Below are positions 1 to 12,093 of a stretch of DNA of 64,000 nucleotides, one piece after another. Under the pieces are notes generated by a model. That model was not told where the DNA came from. It did no database searches and was given only the letters and a program-made list of their open reading frames with translations. The DNA is from Bryum argenteum. Taxonomy: Eukaryota > Streptophyta > Bryopsida > Bryales > Bryaceae. Made by a program: the position numbers and the translations under genes. Every line of letters starts with the position of its first letter. The first letter of the stretch is position 1. Location of the stretch: assembly GCA_037043015.1 (NCBI GenBank), contig CM073329.1:6712648-6776647 (forward strand), in the 5' to 3' direction.

Positions 1-3000
1 ATTTAGATTGTTTACCAAAGGTGTACTTCTACAAGCAATTTGAAAACATTGAAAGTAAAACCAGTTCTGACTAGAAAGTTGCTTCAGAAACTGAAACTCA
101 CAATTGTAGGTACGAAGGCCAACCACAAGTAGGTATACCACCCTGCAATTTGAAAAAAAGACATAATTCAATTTAACAGATGACATGTTAGAATTTAGCA
201 AATGAGATAGATTTCTAATACAATATTAACACAAAAGAATTACAAAGATGAAGTGTAGGATCAACCATTTATATCGACAAGTAGGTAGACGCAAACAAAC
301 GCCCACAAATAAGAACTGCCAAAAACCACAACTCAATTATATTAGGCACACCGGCTTCATAAATACCATTCATTCACAATAACTAAGTACATATTTATCA
401 ATAAACAAATTGTCAACTACACTACTCATCAAGTAAAAATCAAACAGTTCTTTGTCTTAGACAAATTTATGTTTCCAATCCTAATCATAATTCTATTTCC
501 GTAATAATTTTATTAGAATCATATTAGAACATGTGCATAGGAAATTCAATCATTCATTTGTTCTAAGTTTATTCAAACTAGTTAGCAATTTGCTTCCTCT
601 TTAGTCAATTGCCATGAAAATGGATTAGGAATGGACTAATAATAAATCATTAAATAAGTTAATATTTTATACCTGATGCCAACCACATGCTGAAAGTCCT
701 TTTCTATAGTACGCTTGATATAACTGTGGAAATCAAATTCTTCTTTCAGCTGATGATGCTACACAACAGCCCACCCAAAATCAAAATAAATAAATAATCA
801 GCAATTTAGAATCATCAGCTCTCTCAACAATACTAAGCCAAATAAGACAAATATCAAAAAAGGACAACTTTATCTGCTATAAGAAGAATTGTTGCATTTT
901 TGAGAAAAGCTAAGTGCAAGAGGATTCCAACACATATAAGAATATGTGATTTAAATATCGTATGCAATATTTAGTTGTTGAAGTTAAAGTTTTATTTGTG
1001 CGAGATTCTCATTTATTGCATTGAGAAATAATTTTAGGGTACCATGTACTACGTGGTTAAAATTTGAGGCACCATAAGCCTTGGCTTGGTCGTTAGAGCT
1101 CATGGCCCCCACTGAGGAGGTCGGGGGTTCTATTACCCATGCCAGCGTGGTGCTTACCACCATAGTCCACCCAGCTATGGTGGGGGGTTCTTGGACCTCG
1201 TTGTGTGGGTATTATGAAGCCTTTTGGGGGGATACTATGTCTGGTATCTCTAAGGCACTAGTGGCTAGGTAGAAAGTAGCATAGTGTTCATTCCGAGAGG
1301 GGTTAGTAGTCCCGCCATTGGTGTGATGAGCTTCGGGCATACATTCAAGGATAGGTCGAACGAACACTCTATTCACACCAACCTGGTTGGAGATTTTCTT
1401 CTTCTTCTGGCTAATATTTGAGTTGGGTATGCCACTAATTTAAATGTGTATGTGATAATCATTGGAAAATGCCACAAAATTTCATCTTTTTTGTGAATCG
1501 TATGGGAATGGCACACACCTCAATGAAGCCGTAGCGTAAACACAAGTAATCAGCTTTGTATATGGGCTTTCCAAATTGTCTGAAGAAGCTAAACTGTAGG
1601 CCACAAATGAATTTTCAGTTGCAGGAAAAATTGCTTACATTTCTTTAAAAATGGAAAAGCAAGAACAAAAATTAGATAGTTCAACTTGAGTTGTGGTACA
1701 ACTAAGACTTTTTTTTCTAATTGAAGATAAGAAGCTTTATTGGATTTGACGTTCACACAGTGAGCTTTTTATTGCTTGTTCTCATCAACTCCTTTACATG
1801 CTTAGAGCTTTCAAGTTCTTTCTATTCCAGACAACCAAATGAAATGTATGAACATGTTCAATCAAGGGCTTGTTATCTTTGTACCTTCTACTAGTTACTA
1901 GTATGATAACAACACTATCGTCCTTGTTTATACAACCTAATTCAACTTGTGAGGTCGTCAAATTTTGATAGTGTTGATGAAACTCACCAAGTATTTGCAG
2001 ATTTGCCACCTCGTCTGCAAGCAAGATTGACCCATGCGACAAGCAACAAACTCACCAACTGAATGCTTTCCAGCCAAAGCTGCAAACATCAACAAAACCC
2101 CTCGGAAACATCATCAATCAACAAACAAAGAGAAGAAAACATAAAAACACCAAATTCACCCCTAATTCTATGCACTATAACCTCCGCCAATAGTAGAAGA
2201 GAGTCCCCACCTTTATTGATGCATTTATCTTCCAAGCCTGGAGTTTTTGTTTGGCCCTCCCATTTCTTCCACCTGTGCACCTGTTCAATCATTCATCTCT
2301 TCGATTAGTCAAGCTCCGAAAGAAACCACCAAACCCTAAAAGAAGGAACTTACATGAAAAACATGAAACCCTGTTTTTTGAGGTTACTTACTTGCCATAA
2401 GCCAACGATCACTGTAAGTGCGCTGTAACAGACGTGTATGATTGCCATGACAAAAATGAAAATGTGCAGCTGGTGCAGACCCTCCGCTGATATCACTTGC
2501 ACTTTCCCCTGCACCAGATTTACAAGGCTCACTTAAACTGCTTGAGAACTCGTGCTCACTGTTAAGATCCCTTTCTGGGTAGTATTAAAACAAGAAAAAC
2601 CAATACAAAACCCAGGGCGACAAGTTTTAGCCACGGGAGATGTGTGCTGACACCTGCAAAAGCTAAATACTCAATTCAACAACTAAAGTCATGGGGAATG
2701 AGATTTTTTGCAGTGGAGTGAGATTCGTTGCACTTTTCTGTGACAGATGTGCTCACTCCTGCCCTACGTTACATGGTTTTGTTCACTTCGGAGCTTCATC
2801 AGCCTTTCTTCCTATTCCTTTGCCATTCTAACATAGTCATTGTGGTTCTGCCAAATCTTGGTTACACAGTATTTTCATTTTAGCAATAATCAGCTTTCCT
2901 ATACGAAGTTGGCGAATGGAGACTGATAAAAGTGCCAGGTTGAGGTTTTTAGATGTGGTACCGCAGGACAAGTGACAGTTCCGCCGGAAGCAAGGAGACG

Positions 3001-3757
3001 CCTGTGCGCGCCAGCTTCGGGAGCTGTGGCGGCAACAGCTTCTTCGACGGCTTTGTACTTGCAGGGCAGCATGTAGTCAGCGAGGCGCTCCGGCATGCAG
3101 ATGGACGCAATTTTCGCCTGGAATACCGTGAGCGACAGGGATATGAACCCCAGCAGCATCAACTCTACACACACACACACACACAATCACTAAATTGCTA
3201 CTGGGGGCAACATCTAAACAGAGGGTACGCGCCCCCGCGTTTGTGAGGTGATCTCAGGGTCTCCACAAATCCTTAGCATGCCCACAAGATTCATCGACCT
3301 CTGCTTCGGTACTGCTCTTAAATGGTGAAAATTGCACTTGTCAGAGCTGGCTAGTAACAAGGAGAGGCTGGAGTTCAGGGACTCACCATCCTTGATTTGC
3401 TCTAGTGTATGCACCAACTGCTTCTGCTTCGACTTCCTCAAGTACTGCACACCCACGAATGAGACATAACCATCATCGAAATTTTTTGGGGGCTCGATCG
3501 AGCTCTAACAACCATGCTAGTCTCTATGGAGCTCAGGCTCGGCGATTGAGTAGCAGTGATAAATTGAAGGCGCAACTAGAACTTTTATCAAACGAAAACT
3601 GATTTTGAGTACTAGCAATGGATGGAAAGCATACGTTGCCCAAGTATTTGATGACCCTCTCCACAACAAGAGACGCCACAACGAAGACGGCGCACACCGC
3701 AGCCACAGCCCAAGTGGGCGTCTGCTCCAACGATTTCTCACCCTCGCCCCCCGCCAT
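1..3757 (-). CDS. MLO: MLO-family seven-transmembrane protein, 3' end outside window
   Basis: Plasma-membrane MLO proteins are plant seven-pass proteins with a calmodulin-binding tail. Several are reported to act as calcium channels, and some are powdery-mildew susceptibility factors. Exons read on the minus strand: 3635-3757 (ATG at 3757; SLEQTPTWAVAAVCAV), 3387-3444 (coiled basic segment ending LEQIKD), 2962-3164 (ELMLLGFISL, cysteines, HRRLL), 2392-2508 (GLHQLHIFIFVMAIIHV), an exon starting at 2280 (HRWKKWE), 1519-1593 (FFRQF..KADYLCLRYGF), 673-758 (EFDFHSYIKRTIE..VVGIS), roughly 299-331 (LWFLAVL) and 102-142 (GWYTYLWLAF). Phases of exons 1-4 agree exactly. A 24-bp exon at 2056-2079 is possible, and the donor of the exon starting at 2280 is unresolved. 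The last membrane helices and tail lie beyond position 1. Family assignment is firm; the middle of the gene model is tentative. Confidence 0.9.
1066..1410 (+). mobile_element. tRNA-derived SINE, copy 1 (inside an MLO intron)
   Basis: This is one of three copies in the window of a repeat of about 350 bp. The head (about 1075-1145) looks like a tRNA promoter: an A-box-like GGCTTGGTCGTTAGAGCTC and a B-box-like GGTCGGGGGTTCTATTACCC. The body carries an imperfect inverted repeat around ACCATAGTCCACCCAGCTATGGTGG and ends in a (TTC)n tract. Related copies are at 28538-31502 (interrupted) and 53289-53660. The copy lies in the MLO region, between exons at 758 and 1519, antisense to the gene. SINE identity is inferred from A/B-box spacing, length, tail and copy number. 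Confidence 0.65.
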
Positions 3758-5459
3758 TGATCGCTACTGCTGTGCTACTCCACTAGCCAAAGCAACTTAA
3801 GCTGCACTCACTCAAAACTCAAACTTCCATCTCGACACAACCACAACTCTCGTCCGGCACACTGACAATCTCTCGACATAGTCTCCAGAACCACGTGCGC
3901 CTTTAAAAGCGGACGAAACTTTGTAGATTCAAGCTTTACGCAAAATGTACGGAGCCATGCCCCCGAGGAGGGATTTAACCCTAGAACGTCGGAGCCCATA
4001 ACCGTGGCCTGAACTTTGATATGTCTTACTCTGAATCCTCCATTTCGCCACTTTACCTGAAAGTAAAATATTTTATTTTATTTTTCGTAGATGTGATCAC
4101 ATGCTTTTCATATGCTGTAAAAATTTCAGATTTTTTTGGGAAGATTTGAAATTCAAGTGAATTTTCAAAGAAAAAACAAAAATAATTCATATCAAATACA
4201 AATCACTTTCAAAAAATCTGAAATTTTTAGAATAAGGGGTCATTGTACTGAAGAATAGCATGGTGTAATCCATGGTTTCGTGTCATGCTATATTTGAAAA
4301 TTGAGAAAGAGACCCTATAGGCATGGAAACTTAAGGTGTCAGTAAATCACTAGATATTAGGAATTTCTTGAAATTCTAACTTGGAGTAGAAACAAGACTT
4401 GGTAAGATTCATTTTATGAATTAAGCTTGAACTCAAAAGAGATCATTTAGTTGCCTAAATTTGAGACTTAATAAAAGTAGGAAAAAGTTGCAGAAATGCA
4501 CTTTGTGGTGATTTGTTTTTAACCAGTCTTTCAACTTTCATACCACATGTGATCTTAGGAAATACCTTAAATGACCTCAAATGAATTCCATGATATGCTA
4601 TTATCATTCATAAATCCAATTACAAAAATCATGAATGAAATTCATCCCGCAATAATAGGTTACAGTGAAAATGTTCTGTTCATCGGACATAAAATGGCCG
4701 CTCCGACGTTCCAGGGTTAAAGGAGAAGATGCTACAGCAGTTGCCAATGAAAGCCCGGTTGGAGGCGAATATTCGGCTGTGCATGCGACCCTCATGCGAA
4801 TCTCAATGCAGTCTGAAGGCTATCAATGTAGTCCGCCGACGCAATTGCCGACGCAATTGCGCAAGGAATGATACATAGCTCCACTTGGATCGTTTTCGGA
4901 GATTATTTTATTGCAGAATGGCATTTTTTAAGAGGAAAAGGGAAATGGAGGGCTACGATGATCATGCAGGTCAATGCTATCCGTACTTGTCGATCGGAAG
5001 GAGGCCAAAGTCGGTGCCCACCTTACTTCCATGTGCGAAAAATATGTTGCTTTTGATCCTGTCGTACGAAGACTAGTCCGGGGGAGGTGCTTCCGGCGCT
5101 GATGAAGATGTTTACTGTTTCTGTTTCGGAAAGGCAGAGTGCTCACCCCCCACTTTTGAAGGGGCTGAACTATCATCTCCAAAACAGGTTTTTTCTTGAT
5201 AGACAACAAAATCATCAAACTCCGTCAACATCGCTAAAGGCCCCTTCCCACTTAGCCTTTGATAAGAGCATACATTAAAACTTAAGACCTCCACAATTTT
5301 GGGGAAATTCCTTATTCTTAGGGAAGGCCTCATCAATGAGGCTTGGAAAAGTGTCTTCAAAAGTAGCCTCAATTACATAATGGCTCCTCAAAGGCCCCAT
5401 TAACTAAGACCACTCTTAAGTCTTCAAAACTTGAGAATATTTCTAATTGTGGTGCTTCC
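3758..5459. other. Intergenic, no gene recognised
   Basis: The stretch upstream of the MLO start codon holds the MLO promoter in its first few hundred bases and then AT-rich sequence. The short open frames around 4665-5370 lack recognisable domains. No RNA gene was seen. Confidence 0.5.
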
Positions 5460-5463
5460 TTAA

Positions 5464-5825
5464 CCCTTAAACGCCCTTGGGGTCTAAAACGGGCAGCCCA
5501 AAATTGGATCACAGCATCTTTTGGACTTGGGCATCATGAATAGTGCACTTTTTGAACTTGGGCATCATGAATGGACCAATCAATGATGAGCTTGCAACCT
5601 CCTACAAGGTTATGTACCACCCCGACCTACCTACCACAATCCTTTCAAACCACAAAATCACTCATACAAATTGTGATTTGAATTGTAAAATTTCTCTTTT
5701 TGAATGCATCATAAGGAGGTGACCAGTTTGACATCAAAATATAAGTGAAAAGTTGAGCACAGTGAGAGCTACAGGGAAGATTCTGTTGGAATCAAGCCCC
5801 TCGGGCTTGCTTGGGCGTTTAAGGG
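5464..5825. mobile_element. TTAA-flanked MITE, copy 1
   Basis: This is a non-coding element of 362 bp with terminal inverted repeats beginning CCCTTAAACGCCC and ending GGGCGTTTAAGGG, flanked on both sides by TTAA (5460-5463 and 5826-5829). Target TTAA plus CCCT-type termini is the hallmark of piggyBac-superfamily elements. Related copies are at 23273-23618, 28123-28486 and 44811-45172 (the last inverted). No transposase is encoded. Confidence 0.85.
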
Positions 5826-5829
5826 TTAA

Positions 5830-7483
5830 CACTTGCCTACTAATGCTCAACTATCTTTTGTCCTCCCAAATACTAGCTAATATTTTTTTTGTCCTCCAAG
5901 TTTTAGAGTGTGCCATGTGGGCATCCATGTAGGATTGGTAATTACTAAAGAATGTAGGTGTGGACACACACTCTTTTAAGGAGATAAGACCACCTTCCAA
6001 CACCACCTCTAAGGCCAAGTGGGAACGTACCTTAAGTTAGCTAGGGTTGTCTCTTAAAAAGAAAGTCTAGTCCATGACTAATTCCTAAAGTCAAAGTGGT
6101 CCAAACCATGTTCATCAGAGTATAGAGATTATGTCATATTTGTTTCAGGAATTTTTCACATACAGTGGTACCTCGATAAGATCAACCTTGATTAGATCAA
6201 CGTCTAGTTAAGAACATTGTTCTTGTTCCTTTATTATGCAAAGAGACATTGTTTCGTTATGGTCAATGCTTGGATAAGATTAACATTTTTGTCTTTCCAA
6301 AAACGTTTATCTAATCCAAGCACCACTGTACATACAAATTTTTCGAACATCTAAATTATTTAGAATATTTTGATGATGGGTATTTACAAGTACAAAAAAT
6401 AAGTCTATGAGTATGTGTAGAAATAGTCTGTAAGTACGTATAAATTTAATCAAAAGTACTTAGCCTCCTGAAAATTTGAACTGACCTCCTTCAAGATGAT
6501 CGTTTTCTGATATCAATGTGTAACGTTTTTTGACTATGAGAATTTCAAGCGTATGATCTTGTTTAATACTTTCCAACTAGTCTGTTTATTTAGTTTTATA
6601 GTATTTAGATGTATGGATCTTGAGATATAATCAGTCAAAATTCTACTAATGTCAAACCTGTATATGTTTTCTAAATAAAAATAACTCCCTAGACAACTCA
6701 AATCGACCTACCTTCAAAACACAATGCAAACAATCAATTTCATGATTATTATCGGGAATTTTTCGTATAGGAGAACGCATGGATTAAATATTTCCAAACA
6801 CAAGAATGATCATGAAATAATTGCAAAGAGGAGAACCCGTGGCCCAAAAGCACCTTAGATGAGCATGAATGTTAAACAAGTAGAAACTAACATGCTTTTG
6901 ATGCGCCGGTGGAAGGTTTTCTCCTTTCCCTCTTTGTAAGTATTTTGCAATAGTTTTTCCCCTATTTGAGAATATTTTACTCAATCGTTCCCTTTGTGTG
7001 GAAATTCCCCATTACTCTTTCTCGAGTTTGTGTGGTAATGCACTCAATTGAACTCAATGGACTGAGACATTTAAGGAATGAACAAATGTAATAAATCTCA
7101 ACCAAACAAGAGTGCATGTATGGTGTCTAGAAATTGTAATCCAACACATTCAAGTTCGTTCTTATATTGGTTTGTAGAAATTTCTGCACTACAACCTCTG
7201 AAGACTTTCTTTCACAATAATTTGGAAATAAGAAAGGCTACTAGAAGGTCCAATTTATAAAAGTAACATAATTTCAAATTTTAAACTTGAACTTGACTCT
7301 TCAAGATGAATGCATTAAAGAAAAGAAGTATGACATTATTTAGTTCTATTTTACTAGACTATGATTGGGAGGCATTTCAAAAAATAAAATTGAAATCTGA
7401 CAATGAACAAAGGAGATCTAGCTCCTGAAACATCCTCCATTATTTCACTTTTTTCATTGTAGAAACATCATTGCAAATTCAAA
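5830..7483. other. AT-rich intergenic DNA
   Basis: No gene was recognised. Apart from the pogo-like MITE at 6163-6328, the stretch shows only short frames without domains. Confidence 0.5.
6163..6328. mobile_element. pogo/Tigger-like MITE
   Basis: A 166-bp non-coding element with imperfect terminal inverted repeats of about 24 bp. The left end starts CAGTGGTACCTCGATAAGAT; the right end read in reverse starts CAGTGGTGCTTGGATTAGAT. It is flanked by TA on both sides (6161-6162 and 6329-6330). CAGTGG termini with TA duplication are characteristic of pogo/Tigger elements of the Tc1/mariner superfamily. It must be mobilised in trans if it is active at all. Confidence 0.8.
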
Positions 7484-7634
7484 ACCAAAAGTATTTGGAT
7501 CTAGTATCTTCCAACTACAACACCAAAAGTATTTGGATCTAGTATCTTCCAACTACAACACCAAAAGTATTTGGATCTAGTATCTTCCAACTACAACACC
7601 AAAAGTATTTGGATCTAGTATCTTCCAACTACAA
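7484..7634. repeat. 38-bp tandem repeat, four copies
   Basis: Four head-to-tail, nearly identical copies of a 38-bp unit starting ACCAAAAGTATTTGGATCTA, at 7484, 7522, 7560 and 7598. There are no unique spacers, so this is a minisatellite. The near identity suggests recent expansion or slippage. Confidence 0.95.
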
Positions 7635-8040
7635 AGTTATAAGTATTTATCTCAAGATCATCATTATGTAAGTAAATACATGATTGTAAATTAATTAGTG
7701 ATTTCGCATAATTGGCTCCCAATGAAAAATCAATTATCACTAACGAATTTATGCTGTATAACATCTTAAATTGGAATAAGGCTTTCACCACAAGAAGGTA
7801 GATTTCATTTGGAATCCAATTCAACAAATTCAGTCAAAAATGGGGTTTGAATGAAAAAGATATGTTTCTTCAAAGTTTTGGGTTATCATCTAAAAAGGCC
7901 AAATTCAACACCTTCTGAGATTAGGGTTACTCATGAAAATCCACATAACTATACAACATCAGTTCAGATGAAACTCTTTTTTGTAAGTGTCTATGTTCTA
8001 TACAAGATTATTCTTAACCACCATTCTCAATATGAGTACT

Positions 8041-8295
8041 CTGCATAGTAATTTTATTGGTGGAAGGTGGAGTGCGGAAAATTGGGGCAAGTCATTGGCC
8101 CATAGGGAAGGTACATATTGGCTTCAAGGTCTAATTTACTCTGCATAGTAATTTTATTGGTGGAAGGTGAAGTGCGCAAAATTGGGGTAAGTCATTGGCC
8201 CATAGGGAAGGTACATATTAGCTTCAAGGTCTAATTTCCATTGTACTCATACGTGGCCCACTAGGAAAGGTACATAATAGCTTCAAAGTCTAATG
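8041..8295. repeat. 100-bp tandem duplication with a degenerate third copy
   Basis: Two copies of about 100 bp starting CTGCATAGTAATTTTATTGG (8041 and 8141) are followed by a degenerate partial copy (GGCCCACTAGGAAAGGTACA, about 8255-8295). No coding potential was seen. Confidence 0.85.
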
Positions 8296-8569
8296 TACGC
8301 CGTACACAATTTGTAGGACCAATGATGGACTGGCCACTCAATTCAACTACATATCGTACACAAACTATAAGACCAATGATGGCCCACTCAACTCAACTTA
8401 CATAGGAGGTATGTAGCAACTTTGAAGTCAATGTACTAACAATGAACACTTGAGAATACAGTCATTTTCACACAAATTTATCATTCTGAAACTCATGCCA
8501 TTACTGAGCAAGTTGCCTCATCTGATGCACTAAAATGTTGGTCCACATACCCACTCCATGTCGAAGTTT

Positions 8570-8645
8570 ACATGTAAAAGGCAATTTACAGAGTCACATG
8601 TAAAAGGCAATTTACAGAGTCACATGTAAAAGGCAATTTACATAT
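8570..8645. repeat. 26-bp tandem repeat, three copies
   Basis: Three consecutive copies of a 26-bp unit beginning ACATGTAAAAGGCAATTTAC; the last is incomplete. The repeat lies in the region downstream (3') of the minus-strand ribosomal protein gene. Confidence 0.9.
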
Positions 8646-9532
8646 GTGTGTTCGTAGATCAATCTTGTGCTCTACAAACACACAACGTTCATGATTCAAA
8701 ATACGAATCTAAGCTCTGTAAACAAAGTGTCCGATATTGAAGAATGTGACTTCTAACCGAAAGAATTCCTCAAGATCTTCAGAGTGATCGAGCCTCAGAA
8801 GCTGGTTGATCCATTACCGATTGAGCATGTAATGTAAAGAGCGAACATGAAGCTGCAGCAAACCAGCGACGGTGACATACAAACTAGACTGCAAAGACTG
8901 CATGACTGTCATACAAAACGACCACAAACGACCTCGTCATTCACTTTTCTTGTTCTCCATTACAATGCAGGACTATAGGTTCGGTTCAATACAGTATCAT
9001 AACTCAAATCATTATAACTTCAGCACAGAGTCTCTAACGATCCCTCTTCCATGCACTGAAGACTGTGTCGCGTTCAACAAAGTATCAACATTAGCTTGAG
9101 CTATCCCTCCCGTAAGCCCAAAGCACAGAACATTACGTAATAATACCAACTCGGATAACCCTACATCCATGACGCTCACAAATGGCATTACGGCTGAAAA
9201 TAAGTTCAAGACCTCATATTCAGTACCAATTCTCAAACTACAGCTCCATATAACCTTGTACTTGCAACACATTCAAAGATGGCCAAAGCTCCAGCCATTT
9301 CACATCATTGTAGCCAAACAACTCATAAACAATATCCAGAAGGTAAAGAAGAGGTAGGGGACAGTGGTGAATTTCGATTAACTATTCCATATCTCAAGCT
9401 ACAAATTCAAGGCGTCAAAGCCAAACCCTAAGTCAAGAATACGGGCAGCAGTGCCGTAAGAAGCAACAGAATTGACGGCCTTCTCATCTTCTCTAATAAA
9501 AATTGGCAGGAGGTAACCTTACGAAATTTGAA

Positions 9533-9841
9533 TCAGTTGAAGAGAGTCTCGTCAATGTCGACGTGAATGTACTCGGTATCGGCCGAGTCGTCCTTCTTCT
9601 GTCGTGGCGGCAACGGCGTGACAGCCAGCCCGGTGCCCTTGGAAGAATCCTTGGGACGGCAGTTGCCAAACGAGCCGCGCGCCCGCTTGCCCTTGGCAGT
9701 GCGCCTGTCGCCGCGGCCGCACACAATGGCGGGCAACCGGGATACTGAGGATGACGATGTCGACACAGTCGCTGCGCTCTGCACTGGAGCAGGAGTGAAG
9801 AAAGTGGAAGCCGAAGCAGCAATAAGTGAAGCCATCGCCAT
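9533..9841 (-). CDS. PSRP4: Plastid 30S ribosomal protein bTHXc (PSRP4/Thx type)
   Basis: A small structural protein of the chloroplast 30S subunit, homologous to the bacterial Thx peptide that sits in the head of the small subunit. The 102-aa precursor starts at ATG 9841 (MAMASLIAAS) with a Ser/Thr/Ala-rich plastid transit peptide of about 45 residues. The mature protein begins near the diagnostic basic motif CGRGDRRTAKGKR, followed by GSFGNCRPKD and a Pro/Lys linker. The acidic C-terminus (YIHVDIDETLF) matches the extended tail of the plant form. An in-frame upstream start at 9898 would add 19 residues that do not look like a transit peptide, so 9841 is preferred. The coding region is a single exon. 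Confidence 0.88.
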   Translation of the reverse strand: MAMASLIAASASTFFTPAPVQSAATVSTSSSSVSRLPAIVCGRGDRRTAKGKRARGSFGNCRPKDSSKGTGLAVTPLPPRQKKDDSADTEYIHVDIDETLFN

Positions 9842-12093
9842 AGCTAGCAATTCGCGGCTCCTCTCACTCCAAATTCCACGAACAATCTGATTACACAACT
9901 GCCTGAATACAAGATTGAATCCTTGTCAATGCTGGTACTGGAATACCATCGCCAGAGAATTGGGATAAGGTTGCATCGTCGTCGTCGTTCTCGTCGTTGC
10001 ATTCTCGTTGTTCTTATACCCGGGCTGAGGTACCGGCTATTTACAGCCGAATACCCTCCTTCACGGGTATACTGGCAGTGTTCCTACTTCCTTAGTTCTC
10101 CGGTTCAGAACGAAGAGGCTGTACCAAGAGCTTTTCCTTCCGTCGAGCGCATAGAAAATAGTTGAAATTTAACTAAAATTCTCATATAACCCTTGCATGG
10201 ACTTGCTTTGTGTGACTACTTTCAAAATCTACCTTATATAATAGACTTATGTAAATTTGGAGATAGGTAACATGCCTAATATTCTCAAATATGTTATTCA
10301 AGTGACAAAGAATAATGATGATGGAGAGAAGTTGTTATAGAAAATAGTTGGTAGGTAATATCCCAAAATCAATTACATTTCCTAGATAATGTCGATTCTA
10401 GCCCTTGCTCACCATGGTAGAAAGAATGTCTATGACACACATATGAATACAAAATTTTTAAAGTTTACTATAAAGATCACTATAAAGAACTTACCATGAT
10501 TCTCCTCTTTAATTTAGGGGAAACTTTACATGCATAATCTCACTATTAGCAAAATTCTTTGGTACTTGAGGACTTCATGGCAATAGGTGACTTTGACAAA
10601 CAACGGATTAGCCGATTTTTGACTAACAACCACTGCTTCACAAGACTTTGGTACGTGAGAACTTCATGGCGATAGGTGACTTTGACAAACAACGACTTAG
10701 TAGATTTTTGACTGACAATCATTGCTTCACAGAGCTCCGGTACGCGAGGACTTTGAGGACTTCATGGCGATAGTAGACTTTGACAAACAACGGCTCATGG
10801 CCATAGGTGATTTTGACAAACAACGGCTCATGGCGATAGGTGATTTTGACAAACAACGGCTTAGCCAATTTTTGACTGACAACCATTGCTTCAGAGAGGA
10901 CTTCATGGTGATAGCCAACTTTGACGAACAACGGCTTTACGATCATTTGCCACACGTGAGACTTTTGAACAATAACAATTAGTGCCTAAGCTATAAGTTG
11001 GTTACCCACTTCTTTATGACAATAAGTAGTGATATCCACTTGAATATTATTTACCCCGTACAAAATGCATAATAAAAATTTCCTTCGACCACCTATCCCC
11101 AAAATGTCCGTAGCACAGAGATCCACGACGCCATCTATTCGTATACCCGTTACGTGCCATCACTATCAGAAGCATCGATACTCGAGATGCGCATACCCGT
11201 CGTCCCGGGTATACGGGCGTCAGCGTACCAACCTACTATCAGGAGACCTATCAGGAGACCTCTCAGAACAAGTCTTTACAGTCCGTCGACGTTTGCAGAG
11301 CTCGCTCGAGATTTGTTCGAAGGCAGCTTCAGATTGACGACGACCAGTTCCCGCAGAGCCTGATTCGTGAAGGCGATTCAATCCGAGAGATGCGTGTTGA
11401 AAAGCGACGGGTAATATGATCACGAGAAGGGGTCGATTAGGGTATGGTGCTCTCACCGAATTTTAATTTTCTGCTTTAGTCTGCTATCAATCAATTCATC
11501 TCTGTCCCTGTCGCGATGTTTAGTTTCTGAGCTGCGGAAGATCGCGCAGAGCAACTCTAAGGTACCGGCTCTATTGTGCTCTTTTGAAAGAACTGCATAT
11601 GTCCTTTTGAAATGGCGATACTCCAATCGCATTTGAGTTTCACGATCAGAGTACTGTCAAGTAGGCAGTCATTCCTGGATCCGCTCGCCTGCGGCAGTTC
11701 AAGTTCGTTTCGATGCCGTTTCTGGTAGCCGGATTGACTTTTTCTGTATCCCGTAGAGGACTTTAAGTTCGGAAGGAACTTAGGGTTTAGAAGGTGATGT
11801 TTTACTAAAAGTGAGGGTTAGGAATTGGAATCACAAATTACGAGATGAAAAGCATATGGTGTTTGGTATCATTCGATGGACGTCATTTTCAAGGCAGTTG
11901 CTTTTCATGAGAGATGCTGAGCTTGGAGTAGGTTGTCGAGGTCTTTCTATTGTCCGATTTTTATGTGATAGTGATTGTTGTTCTTCACCGTATATAGTGA
12001 TGTAGAGTTCTCTCAGTATGAATAGTATGTAGTCTTGAATCTCTAAGGGGTTAATGATGTTTGTTGCGTGTGTTTACCAGGGGATCCTCAAGT
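9842..12093. promoter_or_regulatory. Divergent intergenic region between PSRP4 and the trihelix-ULP1 gene
   Basis: This 2.25-kb stretch separates two genes transcribed away from each other, so it should hold both promoters. The plus-strand gene probably has a leader exon and a 5' UTR intron: a good acceptor, TTTACCAG, lies at 12073-12080 just before its ATG. The stretch also contains the tandem repeat array at 10565-10940 and inverted TATACCCG motifs near 10015-10075 and 11140-11216. No other gene was recognised. Confidence 0.5.
10565..10940. repeat. Two-level tandem repeat array
   Basis: Five or more copies of a unit of about 33 bp (core TAGGTGACTTTGACAAACAA), some embedded in a larger unit of about 100 bp that adds TTTTTGACTGACAACCATTG. 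Both strands stay open over part of the array (for example repeated FDKQRL..AIGD reading plus), which is a by-product of a period divisible by three. There is no evidence that it is translated. Confidence 0.85.

Noticed and set aside
1080-1150. Possible tRNA gene (A- and B-box-like sequences)
   Set aside because: The sequence cannot be folded by eye into a cloverleaf and recurs as the head of a longer repeat, so it was called a SINE.
7484-7634. Possible CRISPR-like array
   Set aside because: Units are directly adjacent with no spacers, and the genome is eukaryotic.
10719-10982. Frames on both strands with FDKQRL or CLSKSP repeats
   Set aside because: Translation of a tandem DNA repeat open on both strands; no support for coding.
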